Below are positions 10,640-25,732 of a DNA stretch of 64,000 nucleotides, piece after piece. The stretch comes from Stutzerimonas degradans. GTDB lineage: Bacteria > Pseudomonadota > Gammaproteobacteria > Pseudomonadales > Pseudomonadaceae. The notes below the pieces were generated by a model. The model searched no databases. It was not told the DNA's origin and was given only the letters and a program-made list of their open reading frames with translations. Within the stretch, counting starts at the first letter, position 1, and every line of letters begins with the position of its first letter. The position numbers and the translations under genes are program-made. The stretch is taken from assembly GCF_024448505.1 (NCBI RefSeq), contig NZ_JAMOHV010000015.1, forward strand, positions 53,611-117,610, given 5' to 3'.

Positions 10640-11491
10640 TTATTCTGCAGACTGAACTGCAGCTATCATTCGAACCACATCAACCGTCTCGGCCACGTCG
10701 TGCACGCGAATAATCTGCGCACCCTTGGCCACTGCAAGCGCTGCCAGCGCGAGACTGCCGTAGAGACGCGCGTCCACCTCGCGTCCGAGAACCTTACCAA
10801 TCATGGTTTTGCGCGACACACCGACCAGCAGCGGCCGCCCAAGCGCATGCAGCCGCTCAAGGTGTCTGAACAGACTGAGATTGTGTTCGAGCGCCTTGGC
10901 AAAGCCGAATCCTGGATCCAGCACGACACGCTCAGCCTTGATGCCGGCAGCCACGCACTCGGCCATGCGCTGCGCGAGGAAATCACACACCTCGGTGGTT
11001 ACGTCAGTGTACTGCGGGTCGTCCTGCATATCGCCAGGCTCGCCGCGCATGTGCATCAGACAAACTGGCAAGCCGCTATCGAGCGCCGCATCCAAAGCGC
11101 CGTCGCGACGCAGCGAGCGCACGTCATTGATCAGACCAGCACCCAGCCGCGCAACCTCGCGGATCACCGCAGGAGTCGAAGTGTCGACAGAAATCACCAC
11201 GTCCAGCTCGCGCGCAATGGTTTCCACCACCGGTGCCACGCGCTCGAGCTCTTCTGTCGGCGAAACCGCACGCGCCCCGGGGCGCGTCGACTCACCACCG
11301 ACATCTAGAAGCGTTGCGCCAGCACGCACCATCGACTCGGCATGTTTCAGCGCCGCATCTTTCAGCGCGTAGCGCCCGCCGTCGGAAAAAGAATCAGGGG
11401 TGACATTCAGAATACCCATCACTTGCGGACGGGCTAAATCAAGAACCCGGCTACCACAAGATAGCCGGGCTGCAGACAACGTTTCGCTCAT
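10640..11491 (-). CDS. folP: Dihydropteroate synthase
   Basis: FolP condenses 6-hydroxymethyl-dihydropterin pyrophosphate with p-aminobenzoate in folate synthesis; it is the sulfonamide target. From the ATG at 11489-11491 the product is 283 residues with [14 protein letters not shown], the [10 protein letters not shown] loop, DPGFGFAK and the C-terminal RVHDVAET motif. An upstream frame extension overlaps the end of ftsH and is not FolP-like. It starts 16 bases after ftsH and ends 13 bases before glmM. Confidence 0.97.
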   Translation of the reverse strand: MSETLSAARLSCGSRVLDLARPQVMGILNVTPDSFSDGGRYALKDAALKHAESMVRAGATLLDVGGESTRPGARAVSPTEELERVAPVVETIARELDVVISVDTSTPAVIREVARLGAGLINDVRSLRRDGALDAALDSGLPVCLMHMRGEPGDMQDDPQYTDVTTEVCDFLAQRMAECVAAGIKAERVVLDPGFGFAKALEHNLSLFRHLERLHALGRPLLVGVSRKTMIGKVLGREVDARLYGSLALAALAVAKGAQIIRVHDVAETVDVVRMIAAVQSAE

Positions 11492-11507
11492 TTGAACGCC
11501 TTGAGGC

Positions 11508-13433
11508 TTAGTGTTCGCCGGCCGGACCTCCGATCGGCGTTTCTGGCCGCCCGCTCTCGGGCTGGGTCGATTTACCCGATGCCCCGGAACCACCCTGCCA
11601 ATCACGCGGTTCGCGCGGTGGCCGTCCGGCCATGATGTCGTCGATCTGCTCAGCATCGATGGTTTCGTATTTCATCAGCGCCTCGGCCATCATGTCCAGC
11701 CGATCGCGATTATCCGCCAGGATCTGCTTGGCAGTGCCATAGCAGTGATCGATGATGCTGCGCACCTCCTGATCGATCAGTTTGGCCGTCTCGCCCGACA
11801 CGTTAGTGTGCTGGCTTCCGGCACTGCGACCGAGGAACACCTCGCCCTCTTCCTCGGCATACATCAGCGGCCCGAGCTTTTCAGAAAGCCCCCATTTGGT
11901 AACCATGTTCCGCGCGAGTTGCGTAGCCCGCATGATGTCGTTGGACGCACCAGTGGTCACGCCCTCGAAGCCGAGCGTCATTTCCTCGGCGATGCGCCCA
12001 CCGAACAGCGAGCAGATCTGGCTGATCAGCGCTCGCTTGGACAGGCTGTAGCGATCCTCTTCCGGAAGAAACATCGTCACGCCGAGCGCACGACCGCGCG
12101 GGATGATCGACACCTTGTAGACCGGATCATGCTCGGGCACCACACGACCGACGATTGCGTGTCCTGCCTCGTGGTACGCGGTGTTGAGCTTCTCCTTCTC
12201 AGACATGACCATCGATTTGCGCTCGGCGCCCATCATGATCTTGTCCTTGGCCAGCTCGAATTCCTTCATTTCAACGATGCGCTTGTTGGCTCGCGCGGCG
12301 AACAGCGAGGCCTCGTTGACCAGGTTGGCCAGATCGGCGCCGGAGAAGCCTGGAGTGCCACGGGCAATCACCGCCGGTTCGACGTTGTCGCCCATTGGAA
12401 CCTTGCGCATGTGCACTTTCAGAATCTGCTCGCGACCACGGATATCCGGCAGCCCCACCACTACCTGGCGGTCGAAGCGGCCGGGACGCAGCAGGGCCGG
12501 ATCGAGCACGTCCGGACGGTTGGTGGCGGCGATGACGATGATGCCGTCATTCATCTCGAAACCATCCATCTCCACCAGCAACTGGTTGAGAGTCTGCTCA
12601 CGCTCGTCATGACCACCGCCGAGGCCGGCACCACGGTGGCGACCCACCGCATCGATCTCGTCGATGAAGATGATGCATGGCGCATGTTTCTTGGCCTGCT
12701 CGAACATGTCGCGTACACGGCTGGCACCGACACCGACGAACATTTCGACGAAGTCCGAACCGGAAATGGTGAAGAACGGTACTTTCGCCTCGCCAGCAAT
12801 GGCCTTGGCCAGCAGCGTCTTACCGGTACCGGGAGGACCGACCATCAGCACGCCGCGCGGGATGCGGCCACCGAGCCGCTGGAACTTGCCGGGATCACGC
12901 AAGAACTCTACCAGCTCATGCACTTCCTCCTTGGCCTCGTCGCAACCGGCAACGTCGGCAAAGGTGGTCTTGACCTGGTCTTCAGACAGCAGGCGCGCCT
13001 TGCTCTTGCCGAAGCTCATCGGGCCGCCCTTGCCACCTGCGCCGCCCTGCATCTGGCGCATGAAGAACATGAACACCGCGATGATCACCAGAATCGGGAA
13101 GCTCGCCACCAACAGCTGGGTCCAGATGCTCTGCTGCTCCGGCTGCTTGCCTTCGATGATCACGTTATTGTTGATCAGGTCGCCGATCAGGCCGTTGTCC
13201 TGGATCGCCGGGCGAACAGTTTTGAAGGTTTCGCCATCGCTGCGTTTGCCGATGATTACGAAGCCGTCGACGGTCACACGCTCGACACGCCCATCCTTGA
13301 CCTGCTCGATGAAGTCGGAATAGTTGAGCGTCTGCGGCTCGTTCGGACTGGAAAAATTGTTCATCACCGTCACCAGAACAGCGGCGATGATCAGCCACAG
13401 GATGAGGTTCTTAGCCATGTCGTTCAAATTCAC
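11508..13433 (-). CDS. ftsH: ATP-dependent zinc metalloprotease FtsH
   Basis: FtsH is a membrane-anchored AAA+ protease that degrades misassembled membrane proteins and short-lived regulators. The 641-residue protein has membrane segments at about residues 8-25 and 104-125 around a small periplasmic domain, Walker A GPPGTGKT at 199-206, Walker [12 protein letters not shown], the second region of homology, and the zinc-protease motif HEAGH. The C-terminal tail is rich in Gly and Ser. It is preceded by rlmE, as in E. coli. Confidence 0.98.
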   Translation of the reverse strand: MNLNDMAKNLILWLIIAAVLVTVMNNFSSPNEPQTLNYSDFIEQVKDGRVERVTVDGFVIIGKRSDGETFKTVRPAIQDNGLIGDLINNNVIIEGKQPEQQSIWTQLLVASFPILVIIAVFMFFMRQMQGGAGGKGGPMSFGKSKARLLSEDQVKTTFADVAGCDEAKEEVHELVEFLRDPGKFQRLGGRIPRGVLMVGPPGTGKTLLAKAIAGEAKVPFFTISGSDFVEMFVGVGASRVRDMFEQAKKHAPCIIFIDEIDAVGRHRGAGLGGGHDEREQTLNQLLVEMDGFEMNDGIIVIAATNRPDVLDPALLRPGRFDRQVVVGLPDIRGREQILKVHMRKVPMGDNVEPAVIARGTPGFSGADLANLVNEASLFAARANKRIVEMKEFELAKDKIMMGAERKSMVMSEKEKLNTAYHEAGHAIVGRVVPEHDPVYKVSIIPRGRALGVTMFLPEEDRYSLSKRALISQICSLFGGRIAEEMTLGFEGVTTGASNDIMRATQLARNMVTKWGLSEKLGPLMYAEEEGEVFLGRSAGSQHTNVSGETAKLIDQEVRSIIDHCYGTAKQILADNRDRLDMMAEALMKYETIDAEQIDDIMAGRPPREPRDWQGGSGASGKSTQPESGRPETPIGGPAGEH

Positions 13434-13607
13434 TACCCTCTGGAGCAGGCCCGTCAGACGGGGATCTGCATGACGGCCGGATGCTTGCTCAGCCTAACTT
13501 ACTACACAACGCGCACGAGCTGACAGCTCGTCTGTAACCCTATATGAAACGGCCAGGCCGGCAAAACAGACACTGACTATCGCTCGGTCGGCTTTTCTCA
13601 ATCGGCC

Positions 13608-14240
13608 TTATTCATCCTGCGGACCCTTGAAACCTCGCGCCAACAAATACTGCTCACGCGAACGGTCGCGGGAAGACAGCGGCTTGCGCATCTGCACCTT
13701 GTCGAAGTTCTGCCGCACGTCCTTCAGATAGGCATCGAAGCCTTCGCCTTGGAATATCTTGATCAAAAAATCACCACCGGGGCGCAGTACCCGCGTAGCG
13801 AGATCCAGTGCGAGTTCGCAGAGAAACATCGCGCGCGGCTGATCGGATGCCCTCACTCCACTCATGTTGGGGGCCATATCGGAGATAACAAGGTCCACCG
13901 GATGCTCGCCGACGGCCTCGAGAATCTGCGCGAACACCTCGTCTTCGGTGAAATCGCCCTGAATGAAGGTCACATCGGCGATGCTGTCCATCGGCAGGAT
14001 ATCGGAGGCGATCAGCCGTCCCTTGTCGCCGATAACCCGGCTGGTGACCTGCGACCAACCGCCGGGCGCCGCGCCAAGATCGACGACGGTCATGCCGGGG
14101 CGCAGAATGCGATCCTTCTCCTGGATTTCCAGCAGTTTGTAGCTGGCCCGGGAGCGGTAGCCGTCCCTTTGCGCCATCTTCACGTAGGGATCGTCGAAAT
14201 GTTCTTTCAGCCAACGCGGGCTGGTCTTGGAGCGTGCCAA
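13608..14240 (-). CDS. rlmE: 23S rRNA 2'-O-ribose U2552 methyltransferase RlmE (FtsJ)
   Basis: RlmE uses S-adenosylmethionine to methylate U2552 of 23S rRNA. The 210-residue product begins [17 protein letters not shown] and shows [13 protein letters not shown], the SAM-binding [13 protein letters not shown] motif, [10 protein letters not shown] with the catalytic Asp, and [12 protein letters not shown] with the later catalytic Lys. It is divergent from yhbY across a short promoter region and lies upstream of ftsH, the standard yhbY/rlmE-ftsH layout. Confidence 0.97.
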   Translation of the reverse strand: MARSKTSPRWLKEHFDDPYVKMAQRDGYRSRASYKLLEIQEKDRILRPGMTVVDLGAAPGGWSQVTSRVIGDKGRLIASDILPMDSIADVTFIQGDFTEDEVFAQILEAVGEHPVDLVISDMAPNMSGVRASDQPRAMFLCELALDLATRVLRPGGDFLIKIFQGEGFDAYLKDVRQNFDKVQMRKPLSSRDRSREQYLLARGFKGPQDE

Positions 14241-14323
14241 GCTGATACCTCATCTGTGCGGCCTGGAACGTGTCGGTTACACTAGCCGCCGTTTTTCAAG
14301 GGTTCTGACGCAAGGGTCGAAAT

Positions 14324-14635
14324 ATGCCGCTCACCAACGAGCAGAAGAAACACTACAAGTCCATCGGCCACCATCTGAAACCGGTTCTGATCGTAGCCGA
14401 AAACGGCCTCAGTGAAGGCGTGCTGGCCGAACTGGAGCGCGCACTGAACGATCACGAACTGATCAAGGTGCAGTTCCGCATCGCCGAGCGCGAGGATCGT
14501 CACGCGCTGATGGAAGAACTCTGCAAGGCCGCCCGCTGCGAACTGGTCCAGAACATCGGCAAGATGGCCCTGGTCTATCGCAAGAATCCCAAGGCCAACA
14601 AGCAGCTCTCCAACATTCACCGCTTCCAGGCCTGA
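14324..14635 (+). CDS. yhbY: Ribosome assembly RNA-binding protein YhbY
   Basis: The 103-residue protein is a single CRM-domain RNA-binding protein associated with 50S precursor particles. It shows MPLTNEQKKHYKSIGHHLKP, the GLSEGVLAELERAL helix and a degenerate CRM loop before QNIGKMALVYRKNPK. It is transcribed divergently from rlmE with about 80 bases between. The gene is full length and has no odd features. Confidence 0.94.
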   Translation: MPLTNEQKKHYKSIGHHLKPVLIVAENGLSEGVLAELERALNDHELIKVQFRIAEREDRHALMEELCKAARCELVQNIGKMALVYRKNPKANKQLSNIHRFQA

Positions 14636-14664
14636 CTCTCACAGGGCCTAGCCTTCGCGAATAC

Positions 14665-15003
14665 TCAGCCCTCACGCCCCGGTGGGGGTTGCAGCACCAG
14701 CAACAGTCCGCAAAACGCCATTGCCAGATAGCTGAACAGCGACCAGTAATTCGATGCGAAAACACCGCTGCGCTCGATGAAGAAGCTGATCGCCAGTAGC
14801 AATGTTGCCAGCAGCAACTGGCCGCGCAACTCGGCCGCGAACCGCGCGAGCCCCGTGAGTGGTAGCAACACCACCGCCTGCAACACTACGCAGAACCCGG
14901 CGAACCCCACCAGCAACGGCCGCAGCGCCGCCGCCAGCTCGTCGACCAACAGCGGCGCCAACCCGACCTTGGCCACCGCGGGCAACACGACGAAGTGCAG
15001 CAA
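14665..15003 (-). CDS. DUF4149-type small membrane protein; true start uncertain
   Basis: The readable product has 112 residues and three or four hydrophobic segments (LHFVVLPAVAKVGLAPLLV, LLVGFAGFCVVLQAVVLLPL, LLLATLLLAISFF, YLAMAFCGLLLVLQ). It resembles the conserved membrane protein that pseudomonads carry between yhbY and greA. In homologues as I know them the protein starts further upstream; here the same frame reads [24 protein letters not shown] before the TTG at 15001-15003. No ATG, GTG or TTG precedes that stretch; the codon where a start would be expected is ATA, overlapping the greA stop. Function unknown. Confidence 0.7.
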   Translation of the reverse strand: MLHFVVLPAVAKVGLAPLLVDELAAALRPLLVGFAGFCVVLQAVVLLPLTGLARFAAELRGQLLLATLLLAISFFIERSGVFASNYWSLFSYLAMAFCGLLLVLQPPPGREG

Positions 15004-15073
15004 CCACAGGCCGCCGACCCAGAACGTCTGGGCCAGCTGCCAGGTTATGGTGCCGCCGCGTACGGGCCGAAGC

Positions 15074-15546
15074 TCAGATATGACGAACCTCGACGATCTC
15101 GTATTCGATCAGTCCGCTAGGCGTCTTCACCGCGACCACATCGCCTTCTTCCTTGCCGACCAACGCACGGGCGATCGGTGAACTCACCGACAGTTTGCCC
15201 TGTTTGATGTCCGCCTCATCGTCACCGACGATCTGGTAGGTCACCTGCTCGTCGGTTTCGACGTTGGCGATATCTACAGTAGTACCGAAGATCACCTTGC
15301 CGGTCGGAGTGATATTGGCGATATCGATGACCTGCGCATTCTGCAGCCGACCTTCGATATCGCGAATCCGCGCCTCGACCATGCCCTGCTGCTCGCGCGC
15401 GGCGTGGTATTCGGCGTTTTCCTTGAGGTCACCCAGTTCGCGCGCTTCGGCGATGGCCTGGGTGATCTGCGGGCGCAGTACGGTTTTCAGGTGTTTGAGC
15501 TCTTCTTCCAAGGCGCGGGCGCCCTGGACGGTCATAGGGAACTTGA

Positions 15547-15550
<4 letters not shown>
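15074..15550 (-). CDS. greA: Transcription elongation factor GreA
   Basis: GreA rescues backtracked RNA polymerase by stimulating transcript cleavage. The 158-residue protein has the N-terminal coiled coil ([19 protein letters not shown]) with the acidic tip [17 protein letters not shown] and the C-terminal FKBP-like domain ([29 protein letters not shown]). Length is typical. Its start overlaps the carB stop by four bases, implying translational coupling. Confidence 0.97.
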
Positions 15551-18768
<3,218 letters not shown>

Positions 18769-18787
18769 GGGACTCTCGTTGCAATAA

Positions 18788-19438
18788 TCAGGACAGGGTT
18801 GCGGTGGCCAGCTTCACACCAAAGCCGACGAACAGGGCGCCGACGCCCGAAGTGGCGCCGGCGGCCAGCCGTTGCCGCCGACGGAACCAGGCCGCCAGCC
18901 GCACACCGGTAAAAATCAGGAAACTCAGATACAGCGCGCTGATCAGCTCGAGGACCGCGCCCAACACCAGGAACGATAGTCCCGGATGGGCGTAGGCGGG
19001 ATCGACGAACTGGATGAAGAAGGAGATGAAGAACAGGATCGCCTTCGGGTTCGACAGGCTCAGCAGCAGCGCCTTGCGAAACGGCTGGTAGACGTCCACG
19101 CGCTCGGCATGCTCCAAGGCTGCATCGGGGTGGCGCAACCGTTGCCAGGCACCGCGCAGCATGCCGACACCGAGGTAGCAAAGGTACGCCGCGCCTAGGT
19201 ACTTGAGGCCGAGGAACAGCATCGGCTCAGCCTTAAGCAGCGACGCCACGCCGAGCGCCGACAGCAACATCAGCAGCGCATCCCCGAGGAACACGCCGCA
19301 GGCGGCACGATAGCCGGTCGCCACGCCACGCTGGGCCGATGTCGCCAGGACAAACAAGGAGTTCGGTCCGGACAGCAGGACGACGAAAACCACACCTAGC
19401 ACGTAGGTCCAGAAATCGGTTATCCCCAGCGTCGGCAT
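18788..19438 (-). CDS. LysE/RhtB family amino-acid exporter, LeuE-like
   Basis: The 216-residue protein has about six hydrophobic segments and the family signature [21 protein letters not shown] with [10 protein letters not shown] near the N-terminus, and the [18 protein letters not shown] motif of the second half. It most resembles leucine exporters of the YeaS/LeuE branch; the substrate cannot be fixed from sequence. It lies between carA and carB with short spacers (11 and 19 bases) and is probably co-transcribed. Confidence 0.85.
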   Translation of the reverse strand: MPTLGITDFWTYVLGVVFVVLLSGPNSLFVLATSAQRGVATGYRAACGVFLGDALLMLLSALGVASLLKAEPMLFLGLKYLGAAYLCYLGVGMLRGAWQRLRHPDAALEHAERVDVYQPFRKALLLSLSNPKAILFFISFFIQFVDPAYAHPGLSFLVLGAVLELISALYLSFLIFTGVRLAAWFRRRQRLAAGATSGVGALFVGFGVKLATATLS

Positions 19439-19449
19439 GCCTGTTCTCC

Positions 19450-20598
19450 TCAGCGCAGCTCGGCCATTGCCGCGATGAAGCGGTCGAACAGCGGCGCCAC
19501 ATCGTGCGGGCCCGGGCTGGCTTCCGGGTGACCCTGGAAGCTGAACGCGACCTTATCGGTGCGTTCGATGCCCTGCAGCGTGCCGTCGAACAGCGACTTG
19601 TGGGTGGCGCGCAGATTGGCCGGCAGACTGGCCTCATCCACCGCAAAACCGTGGTTCTGGCTGGTGATCATCACCGCACCACTGTCTAGATCCTGCACCG
19701 GATGGTTGGCGCCGTGGTGGCCGTTCGGCATCTTCATCGTCCGGGCGCCGGATGCCAGAGCCAGCAACTGATGGCCCAGGCAGATGCCGAACACCGGGAT
19801 ATCGGTCTCGAGGATTTCCTGGATCGCCTTGATCGCGTAGTCGCACGGCTCGGGGTCACCCGGGCCGTTGGCTAGGAAGATACCGTCCGGATTGAGCGCC
19901 AGGGCTTCGCTTGCCGGCGTCTGCGCCGGCAGTACGGTCACGCGGCAACCGCGCGCGACCAGCATGCGCAGGATGTTCAGCTTGACGCCATAGTCATACG
20001 CCACCACGTGGTAGGGCAGCTCCGCGGCGGGAATTTCCGGGTGGCTATCGGTCTTCAGCTCCCACACGCTGGAACGCCACTCGTAGCGCTCGGTGGTGCT
20101 GACCACCTTGGCCAGGTCCATGCCCTTCAGGCCCGGGAAGCTGCGCGCCAGTTCCAGCGCCTTCTCTTCGGTGGCGTCCGCGCCGGCCAGGATGCAGCCA
20201 TCCTGGGCGCCTTTCTCGCGCAGGATGCGGGTAAGCCGGCGGGTATCGATGCCGGCGATGGCGACAGTGCCGTTGGCCTTCAGATAGTCAGGCAGCGACT
20301 GCTTGTTACGCCAGTTGCTGGCCAGCAGCGGCAGGTCACGAATGACCAGACCGGCCGCCCATACCTGACGGGCCTCGGCATCTTCCGGCGTGGTGCCGGT
20401 GTTGCCGACATGCGGATAGGTCAACGTGACGATCTGCTTGGCGTAGGAAGGATCGGTGAGGATTTCCTGATAGCCGGTCATGGCGGTGTTGAAGACCACC
20501 TCGCCAATGGTTTGCCCATCGGCGCCGATGGATTCGCCGCGAAAGATGCTGCCATCGGCTAGGGCCAGAATGGCTGGCGTAGTGGCTGGCTTAGTCAA
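19450..20598 (-). CDS. carA: Carbamoyl-phosphate synthase small subunit
   Basis: CarA hydrolyses glutamine and passes ammonia to CarB. The 382-residue protein has the N-terminal CPSase small-chain domain ([18 protein letters not shown]) and a class I glutamine amidotransferase domain with the catalytic cysteine in [13 protein letters not shown] and the later His/Glu in [11 protein letters not shown] strong bidirectional terminator hairpin lies about 45 bases upstream of the start, between dapB and carA. Confidence 0.98.
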   Translation of the reverse strand: MTKPATTPAILALADGSIFRGESIGADGQTIGEVVFNTAMTGYQEILTDPSYAKQIVTLTYPHVGNTGTTPEDAEARQVWAAGLVIRDLPLLASNWRNKQSLPDYLKANGTVAIAGIDTRRLTRILREKGAQDGCILAGADATEEKALELARSFPGLKGMDLAKVVSTTERYEWRSSVWELKTDSHPEIPAAELPYHVVAYDYGVKLNILRMLVARGCRVTVLPAQTPASEALALNPDGIFLANGPGDPEPCDYAIKAIQEILETDIPVFGICLGHQLLALASGARTMKMPNGHHGANHPVQDLDSGAVMITSQNHGFAVDEASLPANLRATHKSLFDGTLQGIERTDKVAFSFQGHPEASPGPHDVAPLFDRFIAAMAELR

Positions 20599-20640
20599 GA
20601 GACCTCCCGTAGATCAAGGCTGGAGCAGACGCAGATTGTA

Positions 20641-20678
20641 AAAAAGCGGGATGACGTGTGAAGGTCATCCCGCTTTTT
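20641..20678. terminator. Bidirectional terminator / leader hairpin between dapB and carA
   Basis: AAAAAGCGGGATGAC at 20641-20655 is perfectly complementary to 20664-20678, giving a 15-bp stem with an 8-base loop and A/T tracts on both sides. It ends dapB transcription on the minus strand. Because carA begins 42 bases further on, it could also attenuate transcription into carAB; carAB is known to respond to pyrimidines and arginine in pseudomonads. Confidence 0.85.
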
Positions 20679-20814
20679 ATTTGATTCATTTCTGCGCAAC
20701 TTTTAGTGGACACACTAAAGCGGGAAGCTTACAGAAAATCCCCTTTCCGGTCCAGCCAATATCGCCCGCAAGCCGAGCGTGAACAGACAGGACGACTTCC
20801 GTAGGCGCAGAAAC

Positions 20815-21691
<877 letters not shown>

Positions 21692-22819
21692 TCAAACATC
21701 ACCAAAAAAGCGCTTCACGCCCTCGAACCAGCCACTGGCCTTCGGCGAGTGGGATGTATCGCCCTGCAGCGTGCCGCGGAACTCCTCGAGCAGCTCGCGC
21801 TGACGTTTGCTCAGATTGACCGGCGTCTCGACCACCACCCGGCACATCAGATCGCCGGCGCCGCCGCCACGCACCGGCGCCACGCCCTTGCCGCGCAGGC
21901 GGAACTGCTTGCCGGTCTGCGTGCCCTCGGGAATCTTCAGCTTGACCCGACCATCGAGTGTCGGCACTTCCAGCTCGCCGCCGAGCGCCGCATCGGCGAA
22001 GCTGATCGGCACTTCACAGTACAGATGCTTGCCGTCGCGCTGGAAGATCTGGTGCTCACGCACGTTGACCACCACATACAGGTCGCCCGCCGGCCCGCCC
22101 TGAGTGCCGGCCTCGCCTTCGCCGGTCAGACGGATACGGTCGCCGGTATCGACACCCGCCGGCACCTTGACCGACAGCGTCTTCTGCTCTTCCACCCGTC
22201 CCTGACCGTGGCAGCTGCCGCACGGATCGGAAATCATCTTGCCGCTGCCGTGGCAGCGCGGGCAGGTCTGCTGCACCGAGAAGAAGCCCTGCTGCATGCG
22301 CACCTGGCCGATACCGCCGCAGGTGGTACAGGTCACCGGACTGGTGCCCTTCTTCGCACCGGAACCATCGCAAGTCTTGCACTCGACCAGCGTCGGCACG
22401 CGAATGGTGACCGTGGTGCCGCGCACCGCCTCTTCCAGATCCAGCTCCAGGGTGTAGCGCAGGTCGCTGCCACGCTGAGCGCCGCCGCGCGAAGCGCCGC
22501 GCGCGCCGCCGAAGAAGTCGCTGAACACGTCGCCGAAGATGTCGGAGAAATTGGCGCCACCGTAGCCAGCGCCTGCGCCGGCCCCCATCTGCGGATCGAC
22601 ACCGGCATGGCCGTACTGGTCGTACGCCGCGCGCTTGCTCGCATCGGAGAGCACTTCGTAGGCTTCGTTGGCTTCCTTGAAAGCCTCCTCGGCCGCCTTG
22701 TCACCCGGATTGCGGTCTGGGTGATACTTCATCGCAAGGCGACGGTAGGCTTTCTTCAGCTCCGCCTCGCTGGCGCCGCGCTCGACACCCAGCACCTCGT
22801 AAAAATCACGTTTGGCCAT
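21692..22819 (-). CDS. dnaJ: Chaperone DnaJ
   Basis: DnaJ delivers substrates to DnaK and stimulates its ATPase. The 375-residue protein has the J domain (residues about 1-70, with HPD in [10 protein letters not shown]), a Gly/Phe-rich linker, four zinc motifs [24 protein letters not shown] and CGSCHGQG, and the C-terminal peptide-binding domains. It follows dnaK after a 122-base spacer with a palindromic repeat. Confidence 0.98.
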   Translation of the reverse strand: MAKRDFYEVLGVERGASEAELKKAYRRLAMKYHPDRNPGDKAAEEAFKEANEAYEVLSDASKRAAYDQYGHAGVDPQMGAGAGAGYGGANFSDIFGDVFSDFFGGARGASRGGAQRGSDLRYTLELDLEEAVRGTTVTIRVPTLVECKTCDGSGAKKGTSPVTCTTCGGIGQVRMQQGFFSVQQTCPRCHGSGKMISDPCGSCHGQGRVEEQKTLSVKVPAGVDTGDRIRLTGEGEAGTQGGPAGDLYVVVNVREHQIFQRDGKHLYCEVPISFADAALGGELEVPTLDGRVKLKIPEGTQTGKQFRLRGKGVAPVRGGGAGDLMCRVVVETPVNLSKRQRELLEEFRGTLQGDTSHSPKASGWFEGVKRFFGDV

Positions 22820-22859
22820 ATGTTTCCTGAACCCTCAAATTCGTGCCCTCCAGACACGC

Positions 22860-22885
22860 CGACGCGGGAGCAAGCCCCCGCGCAG
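22860..22885. repeat. REP-like palindrome between dnaK and dnaJ
   Basis: The minus strand reads GCGGGGGCTTGCTCCCGCG, a short imperfect palindrome with the GGGGGCTTGC core typical of Pseudomonas repetitive extragenic palindromes. One copy is visible here. It may protect or process the dnaK mRNA 3' end. Confidence 0.55.
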
Positions 22886-22941
22886 CGGTTACGCCCGCCC
22901 GGCCGAAGCCAGAACGGGCTGGAGCGGAAGCAAGCCGGGGC

Positions 22942-24855
22942 TTACTTGTTGTCCTTGACCTCTTCGAACTCGGCATCGACCACATCGTCGCCCGCCTGGT
23001 CCTTGTCCGCGGCCGGCTGACCTTCGGCGCCCTGCGGCTGCTCGGCATACATCTTCTGCGCCAGCGGCGTGGAGGCCTGGGAGACCGCCGCGATCTTGGC
23101 CTCGATCTCGGCCTTGTCGTCGCCCTTGATCGCCAGCTCCAGTTCTCCGATGGCCTTCTCGATGGCCGTCTTGTCGTCGGCACTGGCCTTGTCACCGGCC
23201 TCGGTCAGCATCTTGCGAGTGGCGTGGACCAGCTGATCGCCCTGGTTGCGAGCGGTCGCCAGCTCCTCGAATTTGCGGTCTTCCTCGGCGTTGGCCTCGG
23301 CGTCACGCACCATTTGCTCGATCTCTTCCTCGGACAGACCGGAGTTGGCCTTGATCACGATCGACTGCTGCTTGCCGGTGGCCTTGTCCTTGGCGGACAC
23401 GTGCAGGATGCCGTTGGCGTCGATGTCGAAGGTGACCTCGATCTGCGGCATGCCGCGCGGTGCCGGCGGAATGTCGGCCAGATCGAAGCGGCCCAGCGAC
23501 TTGTTCTGCGCCGCCTGCTTACGCTCACCCTGCAGCACGTGAATGGTCACGGCGCTCTGGTTGTCGTCGGCAGTGGAGAACACCTGCGATTTCTTGGTCG
23601 GGATGGTGGTGTTCTTCTCGATCAGCGCGGTCATCACGCCACCAAGGGTTTCGATACCCAAGGTCAGCGGCGACACGTCGAGCAGCAGCACGTCCTTGAC
23701 GTCGCCGGCCAGCACCGCGCCCTGAATGGCGGCACCCATCGCGACGGCTTCATCCGGGTTGACGTCCTTGCGTGCTTCCTTGCCGAAGAACTCGGCGACC
23801 TTCTGCTGCACCAGCGGCATACGGGTCTGACCGCCGACCAGGATCACGTCGTCGATCTTCGACACGTCGATACCGGCATCCTTCAGCGCGATGCGGCACG
23901 GCTCGATGGTGCGCTCGACCAGATCTTCGACCAGCGACTCCAGTTTGGCGCGGGAGATCTTCACGTTCAGGTGCTTCGGACCGGACGCATCGGCGGTGAT
24001 ATACGGCAGGTTGACGTCGGTCTGCTGGCTGGAGGACAGCTCGATCTTGGCCTTCTCGGCAGCTTCCTTCAGGCGCTGCATGGCCAGCGGATCGCCCTTG
24101 AGGTTCATGCCGGTTTCTTTCTTGAACTCCTCGACGAGGTAGTCGATCAGGCGGATATCGAAGTCCTCACCACCGAGGAAGGTGTCACCGTTGGTAGCCA
24201 GCACTTCGAACTGATGCTCACCATCGACCTCGGCGATCTCGATCACCGACACGTCGAAGGTACCGCCGCCCAGGTCATAGACGATCACGGTGTGGTCGCC
24301 CTTGGCCTTGTCCATGCCGTAGGCCAGCGCCGCCGCGGTCGGCTCGTTGATGATGCGCTTGACGTCCAGACCGGCGATGCGACCGGCGTCCTTGGTGGCC
24401 TGGCGCTGGCTGTCGTTGAAGTACGCCGGCACGGTGATGACCGCCTCGGTGACCGACTCGCCCAGGTAGTCCTCGGCGGTCTTCTTCATCTTCTTCAGCA
24501 CTTCGGCGGAAATCTGCGGCGGTGCCATCTTCTGGCCCTTCACTTCCACCCAGGCGTCGCCGTTGTCGGCCTTGACGATGTTGTACGGCACCATCTTGAT
24601 GTCTTTCTGCACAACGTCTTCTTCGAAGCGACGGCCGATCAGACGCTTGACTGCATACAGGGTGTTCTGCGGGTTGGTGACCGCTTGACGCTTGGCGGAC
24701 TGACCGACGAGGGTCTCGCCATCATTGGTGTACGCGATGATCGACGGAGTGGTACGGCCGCCTTCGGCGTTCTCGATGACCTTGACGTTGCCGTTTTCCA
24801 GAATGGAGACGCAGGAGTTGGTGGTCCCCAGGTCGATACCGATGATTTTGCCCAT
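22942..24855 (-). CDS. dnaK: Chaperone DnaK (Hsp70)
   Basis: DnaK is the ATP-dependent Hsp70 chaperone. The 637-residue protein shows the nucleotide-binding domain motifs [25 protein letters not shown] and [10 protein letters not shown], the interdomain linker [16 protein letters not shown], and a lid ending EEVKDNK. Length is standard. It lies between grpE and dnaJ and is presumably expressed from the heat-shock promoter before grpE. Confidence 0.98.
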   Translation of the reverse strand: MGKIIGIDLGTTNSCVSILENGNVKVIENAEGGRTTPSIIAYTNDGETLVGQSAKRQAVTNPQNTLYAVKRLIGRRFEEDVVQKDIKMVPYNIVKADNGDAWVEVKGQKMAPPQISAEVLKKMKKTAEDYLGESVTEAVITVPAYFNDSQRQATKDAGRIAGLDVKRIINEPTAAALAYGMDKAKGDHTVIVYDLGGGTFDVSVIEIAEVDGEHQFEVLATNGDTFLGGEDFDIRLIDYLVEEFKKETGMNLKGDPLAMQRLKEAAEKAKIELSSSQQTDVNLPYITADASGPKHLNVKISRAKLESLVEDLVERTIEPCRIALKDAGIDVSKIDDVILVGGQTRMPLVQQKVAEFFGKEARKDVNPDEAVAMGAAIQGAVLAGDVKDVLLLDVSPLTLGIETLGGVMTALIEKNTTIPTKKSQVFSTADDNQSAVTIHVLQGERKQAAQNKSLGRFDLADIPPAPRGMPQIEVTFDIDANGILHVSAKDKATGKQQSIVIKANSGLSEEEIEQMVRDAEANAEEDRKFEELATARNQGDQLVHATRKMLTEAGDKASADDKTAIEKAIGELELAIKGDDKAEIEAKIAAVSQASTPLAQKMYAEQPQGAEGQPAADKDQAGDDVVDAEFEEVKDNK

Positions 24856-24952
24856 TTAATCTCTCTCCCGAATTTCGATTGGTCCGCGCCTGTTTACCGG
24901 CTGCGGTAACACAAAAACGCTTGGCTACCAGATGGGGGTTGCCTGCCCGAAT

Positions 24953-25516
24953 TCAAGCCTGCTCGTCGATCGAAGGCACCGCTTGCGAAGGCGCCTTGCT
25001 CACCACGACCATCGCCGGGCGCAACAAACGGCCATTGAGCAGGTAGCCCTTCTGGAACACCTTGAGCACGCTGCCTGGCTCGGCATGGGTGCTCTCTTCC
25101 ATCGCCATTGCCTGGTGGTGCTCCGGATTGAACGGCTCGCCATGCGGATCGATCTGCGTCAGCTGATGGCGCGCCAGCGTGTCGAGCAGCAGCTTGAGCG
25201 TCAGCTCCAGCCCCTCGCGCACCGACTTGACCGCCTCATCGTCCGGCTTCGACAGCTCGAGGCCGCGCTCCAGACTGTCGGCGACCGCCAGCAGATCGCC
25301 GGCGAACTTTTCCAGCGCAAACTTGTGGGCCTTCTCCACATCCTGCTCGGCACGCCGGCGAATGTTCTGCAGTTCAGCCGCCACCCGCAGCGACTGATCC
25401 TGGGCGGCCGCCAACTGCTCTTCGAGCGACTGCACGCGGGCCGCCAGATCGTCGCTGGCAGCGGCCTGATCCTGCTCGTCAAAGGTCTGGTTTTCCAGGT
25501 TCTGCTCGTCGGCCAT
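24953..25516 (-). CDS. grpE: Nucleotide exchange factor GrpE
   Basis: GrpE releases ADP from DnaK. The 187-residue protein has an acidic N-terminus ([19 protein letters not shown]), a long coiled coil (about residues 25-90, with [21 protein letters not shown]) and the C-terminal beta domain with [21 protein letters not shown]. It is the first gene of the grpE-dnaK-dnaJ cluster and has a clear sigma-32 promoter upstream. Confidence 0.97.
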   Translation of the reverse strand: MADEQNLENQTFDEQDQAAASDDLAARVQSLEEQLAAAQDQSLRVAAELQNIRRRAEQDVEKAHKFALEKFAGDLLAVADSLERGLELSKPDDEAVKSVREGLELTLKLLLDTLARHQLTQIDPHGEPFNPEHHQAMAMEESTHAEPGSVLKVFQKGYLLNGRLLRPAMVVVSKAPSQAVPSIDEQA

Positions 25517-25568
25517 GCGTCCTCCTTATCTCGATACGATTGCGGGCGACCGCCCGCGCTTGTGCCGC

Positions 25569-25597
25569 TATATGGGGGCACCCTCGCACGGTTCAAG
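25569..25597 (-). promoter_or_regulatory. Sigma-32 (RpoH) heat-shock promoter for grpE-dnaK-dnaJ
   Basis: On the minus strand a -35 element CTTGAAC (25591-25597) is followed after 13 bases by the -10 element CCCCATATA (25569-25577). Both match the known RpoH consensus (CTTGAAA, CCCCAT-T), and the spacer is within the usual 13-15. It lies 53 bases before the grpE start. Confidence 0.88.
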
Positions 25598-25694
25598 GGC
25601 AGGTCGCGCCGACACCGACATGGCGCACGCCGACCAATCGCGCACCGCACACACCACAATCCGTCGGGGCGTATTGTGGACGCCCCAAAAAGCA

Positions 25695-25710
25695 CTGTAT
25701 AAATAGCCAG
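25695..25710 (+). promoter_or_regulatory. LexA box upstream of recN
   Basis: CTGTATAAATAGCCAG fits the CTG-N10-CAG SOS box exactly and lies 22 bases before the recN start, overlapping a likely -10 (TATAAAT). recN is a classical SOS gene, so the site is well supported. Confidence 0.85.
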
Positions 25711-25732
25711 CCTCACAACCCGGAGCGCCACC

